From DASZZV01 sp035544835 (GTDB taxonomy: Bacteria > Acidobacteriota > Thermoanaerobaculia > Gp7-AA8): 11,090 nt of DNA. Under the pieces are notes generated by a model. The model was not told the origin of the DNA. It made no database searches and saw nothing but the letters and a program-made list of their open reading frames with translations. The stretch is taken from contig DASZZV010000393.1 in assembly GCA_035544835.1 (NCBI GenBank), forward strand, positions 1 to 11,090. The letters are read 5' to 3'. The first letter of the stretch is position 1. Each line of letters begins with the position of its first letter. Of this stretch, positions 5,989-11,090 are shown piece by piece. A program made the translations under genes and the position numbers.

Positions 5989-7344
5989 ATGTCCAGCTCC
6001 ACGATCACTGAAAAAACAATTCACATCGAGCCAGCCAATGTCCATTCCTCGCTGTCCAGGCACATGCTCGCCGACGGCTATGACATGGTCATGGACCTCA
6101 AAAAATCGAAGGGCTCCTGGGTCCACGATTCACGCCGTGGCCGCAACGTACTCGATTTCTTCTCGAATTTCGCCTCCTGCCCGATCGGCTACAACCACCC
6201 CAGGCTGGACAACCCCGAGTTCAAAGAGCGTCTGATCGAGGCGGCCATGAACAAGCCGGCCAACTCCGACATCTACACCACGCTGATGGCCGAATTCGTC
6301 GAGACCTTCTCGCGACTGGCTCTCCCGGCTCGCTTCCAGAAGCACTCCTTCTTCGTTGAGGGTGGAGCGCTGGGAATCGAGAACGCCATCAAAGCCGCCT
6401 TCGACTGGAAGGTTCGCAAGAACTTCGCAAAGGGCTACAAGGAAGAGAAGGGAACGCAGATCATGCATCTGAAGGAGGCGTTCCACGGCCGCACCGGCTA
6501 CACGCTCTCCCTCACCAACACTGCCGACCCGCGCAAGACTCAGTACTTCCCGAAATTCGACTGGCCTCGGCTGCCCAATCCCAAGATCAGTTTCCCCGCC
6601 ACGACCGAGTCGCTCAAGGCTGCGGCCAAGGCAGAAGAGGAGACACTGCGTCAGGCCCGTCAGTTCCTGGCCGAGCGGAAGGACGACATCGCCGCGTTCA
6701 TCATGGAGCCGATTCAGGGTGAGGGTGGAGACAATCACTTCCGTCCCGAGTTCTTCCGCGCCGTCCGCCAGCTGTGCGACGAGAACGACATGATCCTCAT
6801 CTTCGACGAGGTGCAGGCTGGCGTCGGTCTCACCGGCAAGATGTGGTCTTTCCAGCATTACGGTGTCGAGCCCGATATGTTCTGCTTCGGCAAGAAGGTG
6901 CAGCTGGGCGGATTCGTCTCCAACGATCGAATCTTCGACATCCCCGACAATGTCTTCACCGTCTCCTCCCGGATCAACTCGACCTGGGGTGGCAATCTCG
7001 TCGACATGGTTCGCTCCCAGCGTTACTTCGAAGTCATCGAAGAAGAGGGACTGGTCGAGAACGCGGCGCGGGTCGGCGAGTTCTTCGTGAACGGCCTCCG
7101 AAAGTTCGCCGATGAGTTCCGTGGCACCGTCACCAACGTGCGCGGTCTCGGACTGATGTGCGCCTTTGACCTGCCGAGCACGGATCTTCGAGACAAGACC
7201 ATCCGTTCGATGGCCGCCCAGGATGTTCTGGTCCTGTCGTCGGGACACCAGTCGGTACGCTTCCGTCCGGCACTCAACCTCAACATGGAAGAGGCCTCGG
7301 AAGGTCTTCGCAGAATCGAGAAGGCGCTCAAGCAGCTGGAGTAA
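5989..7344 (+). CDS. lat: L-lysine 6-aminotransferase
   Basis: Class III PLP-dependent aminotransferase (451 residues, close to the 449 of the Mycobacterium tuberculosis enzyme). It moves the epsilon-amino group of lysine to 2-oxoglutarate, giving 2-aminoadipate semialdehyde (cyclising to piperideine-6-carboxylate) and glutamate. Landmarks: GGALGIENAIKAAFDWK (125-141), FHGRTGY (165-171), EPIQGEGGDNHF (240-251), D273 in IFDEV for the pyridine nitrogen, and the PLP lysine in FGKK (K302 by alignment to Lys300 of the mycobacterial protein). T332 is a phosphate contact, and R424 probably binds the alpha-carboxylate. The ATG at 5989 has GAGGTG (5978-5983) upstream. Its own promoter and terminator make it monocistronic. 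Related 4-aminobutyrate or ornithine aminotransferases lack this GKKxQ phrase, so the lysine assignment is fairly firm. Confidence 0.9.
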   Translation: MSSSTITEKTIHIEPANVHSSLSRHMLADGYDMVMDLKKSKGSWVHDSRRGRNVLDFFSNFASCPIGYNHPRLDNPEFKERLIEAAMNKPANSDIYTTLMAEFVETFSRLALPARFQKHSFFVEGGALGIENAIKAAFDWKVRKNFAKGYKEEKGTQIMHLKEAFHGRTGYTLSLTNTADPRKTQYFPKFDWPRLPNPKISFPATTESLKAAAKAEEETLRQARQFLAERKDDIAAFIMEPIQGEGGDNHFRPEFFRAVRQLCDENDMILIFDEVQAGVGLTGKMWSFQHYGVEPDMFCFGKKVQLGGFVSNDRIFDIPDNVFTVSSRINSTWGGNLVDMVRSQRYFEVIEEEGLVENAARVGEFFVNGLRKFADEFRGTVTNVRGLGLMCAFDLPSTDLRDKTIRSMAAQDVLVLSSGHQSVRFRPALNLNMEEASEGLRRIEKALKQLE

Positions 7345-7347
7345 GGC

Positions 7348-7407
7348 AGCTTCTAGCTTCTAGCTTCTAGCTTCTAGCTTCTAGCTTCTAGCTTCTAGCT
7401 TCTAGCT
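7348..7407. repeat. AGCTTCT heptamer tandem array
   Basis: Eight perfect copies of AGCTTCT (7348-7403) plus AGCT, beginning three bases after the lat stop codon and ending 12 bases before the terminator stem. Perfect identity of all copies points to recent expansion or strand slippage. It would be transcribed as part of the lat 3' untranslated region. Confidence 0.95.
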
Positions 7408-7419
7408 GAAAAACATCAG

Positions 7420-7448
7420 GAACCCGCGAGAGCGGGTTCTTTTCTTTT
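7420..7448 (+). terminator. Rho-independent terminator of lat
   Basis: GAACCCGC (7420-7427), loop GAGA, GCGGGTTC (7432-7439), then TTTTCTTTT. An 8-bp GC-rich stem with a tetraloop and a U-rich tail is a textbook intrinsic terminator. An A-run at 7409-7413 upstream could give weak function from the other strand as well, ending the convergent desaturase transcript. Confidence 0.9.
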
Positions 7449-7464
7449 GTGCGAATGATGGACC

Positions 7465-7589
7465 GGAGTGGCGACATCCTGTCGCCTGGCCCGGCGCCAT
7501 CCCGTGGCGCCGTTCTGTGGGAATGCGAGGATCTCCATGGGCGGCGGCGCGGGACGCCGCCGAGCCAGGCGACAAGATGTCGCCACTCC
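7465..7589. repeat. REP/BIME-like paired-hairpin element (GTGGCGACATCCTGTCGCC type)
   Basis: Ends 7465-7490 and 7564-7589 are complementary at 25 of 26 positions, and each arm is a hairpin (GGCGACA-TCC-TGTCGCC and GGCGACA-AGA-TGTCGCC). Inside are CGGCGCCA-TCCCG-TGGCGCCG (7492-7512) and CGGCGGCG-CGGGA-CGCCGCCG (7542-7562), whose 5-base loops are exact complements. The architecture is that of 3238-3363, although the sequence differs. It lies between the convergent lat and desaturase genes, 20 bases from the desaturase stop. Confidence 0.85.
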
Positions 7590-7609
7590 TATAAATCACC
7601 ACGAACAAG

Positions 7610-8605
7610 CTACGCCGTGCTGGAGCCTACCGCCGCCTCCCTCGTGCCTTCCGACGGCTGCCAGTTCGTGTGCGGCTTCCGGTTGAGAACGATGTATCGC
7701 CAGAACAGCTGCGGGTAGGTGCGCGGAATGAAACCATGCTTCTCGTAGAACGGTTTCAGCAGCCTCTGCAGTCGCGGCAGGTTGTACATGGGAACGCCGG
7801 GAAAGTAGTGATGTTCGAGGTGAAAGTTCGAACAGAGGTAAACCACGTTCCAGAAAAAAGAGCTCGGAATGAGCGTCGACCACATCGCCACGTTCGAAGG
7901 CTCGATGTCGTAGTGCTGCCCGAGGCGATTGAGTGCGAAGGCGATCGGGAAGACAAAGAAATAGGGAACGAGGTAGGCCTTCCAGGCGATCGGCCATCCA
8001 GCCAGCCAGACGGCGAGGGCGAGCAGTGTCAGGTGGAAAGCAATGGTCAGGTTCCTTTCCAGCGAGATTCTCTTCTGCAGTTCGGCCGGGTAACTCGAGG
8101 CTTCCTGCCGCGCGGCGCGGAAATAGATCGGGAACAACACCGGCGTGAAGTAAAGCAACTTGAACCAGCGGGCGTTGATCTTCGGACTCAGGTAATGACG
8201 CTTGGGATCTTCCTCGTACGAGCCGAGGCCGGCGTGATGATCGAGATGCCAGCGGCTGAACTGCGACGACGAGATGCCACTCGGGACCGCATAAAGCAAG
8301 CCGACGAAACGGTTGAGTCCCTTTCCCGGCTTGGCGAAAACAGCCTGATGTACCACCTCGTGCAGGAGCACGGTGAAATTGAAAATCGCGAAGCCGCTGA
8401 TCATGGCGAAGGGCAGCCAGAGGTACCAGACCGGAAAGTGAACGATGCCTGCTGTCGACAGGATAAGCGTCCCCACCAGCGCCGCTGTCACGGCAAAGTG
8501 AAACAGCGGCCTCTTCTGGTGCAGCTCCCGCAGCACATCGGTCGGAATTTCCTGCGCCAGCTCCTGCCGGAGATCGAGACTCCTGTCCGCGTAATAGCTC
8601 GCCAT
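7610..8605 (-). CDS. Membrane fatty acid desaturase family protein
   Basis: Integral-membrane di-iron desaturase/hydroxylase (331 residues). The three histidine boxes are intact: HEVVH (82-86), HLDHH (120-124) and HLEHH (262-266), which together ligate the di-iron centre. Hydrophobic segments lie at about 35-57, 60-80, 150-162, 188-207, 209-226 and 240-258. The likely role is O2-dependent insertion of a double bond into membrane acyl chains, using electrons from ferredoxin or cytochrome b5-like donors. Carotenoid or sphingolipid oxygenase activity cannot be excluded, since the family shares these boxes. The ATG at 8605 is the only reasonable start: an in-frame TAA lies eight codons upstream. 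Its ribosome binding site is poor. It converges on lat and diverges from the HD-GYP gene. Confidence 0.85.
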   Translation of the reverse strand: MASYYADRSLDLRQELAQEIPTDVLRELHQKRPLFHFAVTAALVGTLILSTAGIVHFPVWYLWLPFAMISGFAIFNFTVLLHEVVHQAVFAKPGKGLNRFVGLLYAVPSGISSSQFSRWHLDHHAGLGSYEEDPKRHYLSPKINARWFKLLYFTPVLFPIYFRAARQEASSYPAELQKRISLERNLTIAFHLTLLALAVWLAGWPIAWKAYLVPYFFVFPIAFALNRLGQHYDIEPSNVAMWSTLIPSSFFWNVVYLCSNFHLEHHYFPGVPMYNLPRLQRLLKPFYEKHGFIPRTYPQLFWRYIVLNRKPHTNWQPSEGTREAAVGSSTA

Positions 8606-8623
8606 GATCGAAACTACTGAACC

Positions 8624-8629
8624 ATTTTA
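8624..8629 (-). promoter_or_regulatory. Candidate -10 box for the desaturase gene
   Basis: The minus strand reads TAAAAT here with a weak TTCCTC 17 bases upstream, implying a very short leader of about a dozen bases. That would fit the lack of a good ribosome binding site, but the evidence is thin. Confidence 0.25.
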
Positions 8630-8713
8630 CGGGCGCCGTTATTCGAGAGGAACGTGCCGGCGCGAAGAATTTGCACCATCGGACACCGGCCGGTGGACGG
8701 GGCGCGAAAAAGG

Positions 8714-8837
8714 CCGGGCACGGGCACGGGAAAGTCAAAACCGAAAATCAGGGCAGGGCGGATCGCAAACTCTCATCTCGCCGGTCTATGGGATTTTGAC
8801 TTTCCCGTGCCCGCGCCCGTGCCCCTGCCCGTGCCCG
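8714..8837. repeat. Inverted repeat with CCCGTG hexamers and an AAAGTCAAAA core
   Basis: Positions 8722-8740 pair perfectly with 8794-8812 (19 of 19, ending in AAAGTCAAAA). Outside them are hexamer tandem runs: GGGCAC units at 8716-8730 on the left, and five to six CCCGTG-like units (some degenerate) at 8804-8837 on the right. The element occupies the middle of the 342-base divergent gap between the desaturase and HD-GYP genes. The rest of the gap holds two short perfect palindromes, AACCGGTT (8849-8856) and GAGGCGCCTC (8868-8877), and otherwise nothing I recognise. Confidence 0.8.
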
Positions 8838-8920
8838 GTCTTTGATCGAACCGGTTAGCTCGGCTCTGAGGCGCCTCCTCGCTGCCTATCAGCTTCGCCA
8901 CGTTCCGTTTCCCATGCGGC

Positions 8921-8926
8921 TATAAT
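8921..8926 (+). promoter_or_regulatory. Consensus -10 box for the HD-GYP gene
   Basis: A perfect TATAAT lies 22 bases before the ATG, implying a leader of roughly 15 bases with the ribosome binding site GGGAGGA (8937-8943) inside it. No good -35 box is seen at the right spacing, which suggests help from an activator or a coincidental match. Confidence 0.4.
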
Positions 8927-8947
8927 CGGCACCGCCGGGAGGAATCC

Positions 8948-10960
8948 ATGTCCGTAGCGGAAGTGGGAACCGCATCCGAACGAGAGCTCGTGCTCGCTGC
9001 AGATGACAACGATCAGAATCTGGAGCTTCTCGAAGAGTACCTCTGGCAGTGGGGCTACGACGTCATAGTCGCGCGCGACGGACGTGAAGCCGTCGAGCTG
9101 TTCCCGCAGCACAATCCGTCGCTGGTCGTTCTCGACGTCATGATGCCGAACATGGACGGCTACGAGGCCTGCGCGCGGATCAAGTCGACCCAGCAGGGCC
9201 GGCGCATTCCGATCGTGATGCTCACTGCCCTGACCGGTACCGACGACAAGATCCGTGCTCTCGATCACGGAGCCGACGACTTTCTCAACAAGCCGATCAA
9301 CAAGGAAGAGCTGCGCACCCGAATCCGGTCACTCATCAAGATCCGGAACCTCCGGAAGGATCTCGACTCGAGCGAAAACATCATGGTGACACTCACCTCT
9401 GCCCTCGAGAACAAGGATCCTCGCAGCGGCGGCCACGTTCATCGCGTTGCCTCCTACAGCGCTCAGATCTGCGACCGGCTGGGGATGGGAGCCGACGATC
9501 GCGAGATCGTCACGAAGGGAGCGCTGCTCCACGACCTCGGCATGATCGGGATCGCCGATGAGATCCTCAAGAAAACCACTCCTCTGAACGAGACCGAGCA
9601 GCGGATGCTCGAACAGCACGCGCGGATGGGCGCCTCGATCCTGAAGCCGATGCGCACTTTCCACCCCTTCGTCACGATGGTGCGCTGGCACCACGAGAAG
9701 ATGGACGGGAGCGGCTATCCCGACGGTCTTTCCGGCGATGACATTCCGATCGAGGCCCGCATCGTCGCCGTGGCCAATCGATTCGACGAGATTCGACACG
9801 AGGGACCGCTCAGCGGACAGGCCGAAGCCCTGGCTCAACTGCGGAAGGAAACGGATGCGGGAGCCTATGATCCCGTCATCGTAAAATGCCTCGAGGATGT
9901 CGTAATCGACGTGCCGATGACCATCCCGACGAGCGGCGTGGCCATTCGCCGCACGCAGCTGACGCCGCGGGTCCTGTGCGTCGACGACAGCAAGCTCAAT
10001 CGCGACCTGATCAGCGCGACGCTGACCGAGGTGGGATTGGACGTGCTCCACGCCGAGAGCGGTACTGATGCGCTGAAAATTATCGAGGAGGAGAACATCG
10101 ATCTGGTGCTGCTCGATCTGATCATGCCGCAACAGAGTGGCGAGGAAACTCTTCAGGCCATCCGTCGCGATGCGCGATACCAGTTTCTTCCAGTCATCGT
10201 GCTGACAGCTCACAAGAATGTCGAGCTCAGACAAAAGGCGATCGTCAGCGGCGCCGACGACTTTCTCAGCTATCCGCTCAACCGGCTCGAGCTGATCACT
10301 CGCATCCGTTCCCTGCTGCGGATCAAGGACTACCACTCCGATCTCGAACAGACTCAAAACGTGATCTGCGCGCTGGCGCTGGCCCTCGAAGCAAAGGATC
10401 GTTACACGCGCGGACACTCGCAACGGGTCGGCGATCTGGCCTTCACCTTCAGCCGACACCTGGGCTTCCCCAAGGAACGGGCGGATCTCATCCGAACCGC
10501 CGGCCTGCTACATGACATCGGCAAGATCGCCGTCCCGGAATCGCTGCTCAACAAACCCGGGCCGTTGACCCGCGATGAATTCATCAAGGTCATCGATCAT
10601 CCCGTGGTCGGCGAGGAGATCTGCCGGCCTCTCCAGACACTCTCATCGGTGCTCAAGCTCATCCGCCACCATCACGAACGCTGGGATGGCCGCGGATATC
10701 CGGACGGCTTGAAGGGCGAAGAACTTCCGCCCGAGGTCCGATTGCTCTCCATCATCGACGCCTATGACGCGTTGACCTCGCACCGTTCCTATCGACCGGC
10801 GCCACTGACGCATCACTCGGCGATGGAGACGCTGCTGCGCGAAGCGGAGGCGGGCAAGTGGGATCCGGCCATGGTCGATCGTTTTGCGGAGATGCTCGGT
10901 GACTCCCCGCCCGATTTCGCGTCGATGTCGCTGCCGGTGCCGACGTTGCAGCTGGATTGA
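8948..10960 (+). CDS. Tandem REC/HD-GYP/REC/HD-GYP response regulator
   Basis: Cytoplasmic two-component output protein (670 residues) predicted to hydrolyse cyclic di-GMP. Receiver 1 (about 14-130) has D19/D20, phospho-acceptor D63, T93 and K115. HD-GYP 1 (about 145-320) has H195-D196, H224, H248/H249 and GYP (256-258), but M199 replaces the lysine of HDxGK, N277 replaces the first aspartate of the DxxDAL motif, and the following TSxRxYR segment is gone. Receiver 2 (about 341-457) has D346/D347, D390 and T420, but Y442 stands where the conserved lysine should be. HD-GYP 2 (about 472-655) is canonical: H522-D523-IGK526, H551, H575/H576, GYP (583-585) and DAYDALTSHRSYRP from 604. Every equivalent residue is offset by exactly 327, so the halves arose by duplication or fusion of close paralogues. 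The ATG is set by GGGAGGA five bases upstream. No histidine kinase or diguanylate cyclase is nearby. Confidence 0.92.
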   Translation: MSVAEVGTASERELVLAADDNDQNLELLEEYLWQWGYDVIVARDGREAVELFPQHNPSLVVLDVMMPNMDGYEACARIKSTQQGRRIPIVMLTALTGTDDKIRALDHGADDFLNKPINKEELRTRIRSLIKIRNLRKDLDSSENIMVTLTSALENKDPRSGGHVHRVASYSAQICDRLGMGADDREIVTKGALLHDLGMIGIADEILKKTTPLNETEQRMLEQHARMGASILKPMRTFHPFVTMVRWHHEKMDGSGYPDGLSGDDIPIEARIVAVANRFDEIRHEGPLSGQAEALAQLRKETDAGAYDPVIVKCLEDVVIDVPMTIPTSGVAIRRTQLTPRVLCVDDSKLNRDLISATLTEVGLDVLHAESGTDALKIIEEENIDLVLLDLIMPQQSGEETLQAIRRDARYQFLPVIVLTAHKNVELRQKAIVSGADDFLSYPLNRLELITRIRSLLRIKDYHSDLEQTQNVICALALALEAKDRYTRGHSQRVGDLAFTFSRHLGFPKERADLIRTAGLLHDIGKIAVPESLLNKPGPLTRDEFIKVIDHPVVGEEICRPLQTLSSVLKLIRHHHERWDGRGYPDGLKGEELPPEVRLLSIIDAYDALTSHRSYRPAPLTHHSAMETLLREAEAGKWDPAMVDRFAEMLGDSPPDFASMSLPVPTLQLD

Positions 10961-10962
10961 TA

Positions 10963-10981
10963 TCAGATGTCAGATGTCAGG
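10963..10981. repeat. TCAGATG heptamer repeat after the HD-GYP stop
   Basis: Two TCAGATG units plus TCAGG, identical over 19 bases to 1284-1302. It lies two bases past the stop codon and leads directly into the dispersed GTCATCC-type repeat. The order, gene end then heptamers then hairpin repeat, is the same as in the block at 4074-4513. Confidence 0.8.
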
Positions 10982-10984
10982 GCT

Positions 10985-11090
10985 TGTCATCCTGAGCGAT
11001 TGACCGTGGAGCGCGGCGTCTGAGTGAAAGAAACCAGGGTGTCATCCCGAGCGTCGAGCGAGGGATCTGGGAGGGGGCCTTGCGGTGTGG
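10985..11090. repeat. Dispersed intergenic repeat, inverted copy of the window's left edge
   Basis: Reverse complement of 13-118 with 2 differences in 106 bases. It includes GTCATCCCGAGC and an arm ending in GATCTGGGAGGGGGCC; the matching second arm would lie beyond the window. No gene is seen in 10961-11090. Confidence 0.85.

Noticed and set aside
7348..7407. CRISPR-like regular repeat
   Set aside because: The units are 7 bp with no spacers between them; it is a simple tandem array and no cas gene is present.
7596..8738. A 380-codon open frame on the minus strand overlapping the desaturase in another frame
   Set aside because: The overlapping 331-residue frame has three intact histidine boxes and membrane segments. 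The longer frame gives a low-complexity Arg/Ala/Pro/Ser-rich product typical of GC-rich shadows.
8654..8858. Small open frames with a PVPAPVPLPVP-like tail upstream of the HD-GYP gene
   Set aside because: The proline-valine pattern is the CCCGTG hexamer run read in frame, with no ribosome binding site.
9329..10459. A 376-codon open frame antisense to the HD-GYP gene
   Set aside because: The plus-strand frame shows eight recognisable motif sets; the antisense product has no recognisable domain. Long antisense frames also lie opposite korA (2066-3133) and lat (6130-7248), as expected at this GC content.
13..11090. Composite transposon or genomic island bounded by the terminal inverted repeats
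   Set aside because: There is no transposase, integrase or target-site duplication. The cargo is housekeeping metabolism and the same repeat modules recur inside, so a dispersed repeat family explains it better.

Overview
The window is an ordinary-looking chromosomal stretch of a moderately GC-rich (about 60 % by eye) bacterium. It has seven complete protein genes separated by unusually repeat-rich intergenic DNA. The organism cannot be fixed from the sequence. The two-subunit 2-oxoacid:ferredoxin oxidoreductase, lysine 6-aminotransferase, ketone-body type CoA transferase and dispersed hairpin repeats would suit an Acidobacteriota-like or similar environmental lineage; that placement is inference. 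I see no tRNA, rRNA, transposase, integrase, phage gene or CRISPR array.

Layout. Positions 1-213 hold intergenic repeats. Positions 214-3145 (minus strand) are a korA-korB operon: a fused gamma-alpha subunit and the TPP/FeS beta subunit. Positions 3146-3370 hold a paired-hairpin REP-like element just downstream of scoA (3371-4063, minus), which is subunit A of a 3-oxoacid CoA-transferase without its subunit B. Positions 4064-4520 are a 457-bp gap built almost wholly of repeats. Positions 4521-5699 (minus) are an acetyl-CoA acetyltransferase. Positions 5700-5988 form a divergent intergenic region with a 40-bp-stem palindrome of 7-bp units and a good promoter for lat (5989-7344, plus). Positions 7345-7609 hold a heptamer tandem array, a clear Rho-independent terminator and a second REP-like element. 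Positions 7610-8605 (minus) are a membrane fatty acid desaturase. Positions 8606-8947 are a divergent intergenic region with another inverted repeat. Positions 8948-10960 (plus) are a 670-residue REC/HD-GYP/REC/HD-GYP regulator. Positions 10961-11090 are again repeats, and they are the inverted copy of the window's first 118 bases.

How the genes may work together. Lysine 6-aminotransferase starts lysine catabolism towards 2-aminoadipate. A 2-oxoacid:ferredoxin oxidoreductase, CoA transferase and thiolase could serve the lower part (2-oxoadipate to glutaryl-CoA, then acetoacetyl-CoA to acetyl-CoA), but the middle steps are not here and this link is inference. Desaturase and HD-GYP regulator have no evident metabolic tie to the rest.

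The most striking signals are two. First, the regulator is a gapless tandem duplication (constant offset of 327 residues) whose halves have decayed in complementary ways: receiver 1 and HD-GYP 2 keep their key residues, while HD-GYP 1 and receiver 2 have lost some. Second, nearly every intergenic gap carries an inverted repeat from a different family, several with shared architecture: paired hairpins with mutually complementary loops, and 7-bp tandem arrays abutting stop codons or ribosome binding sites.
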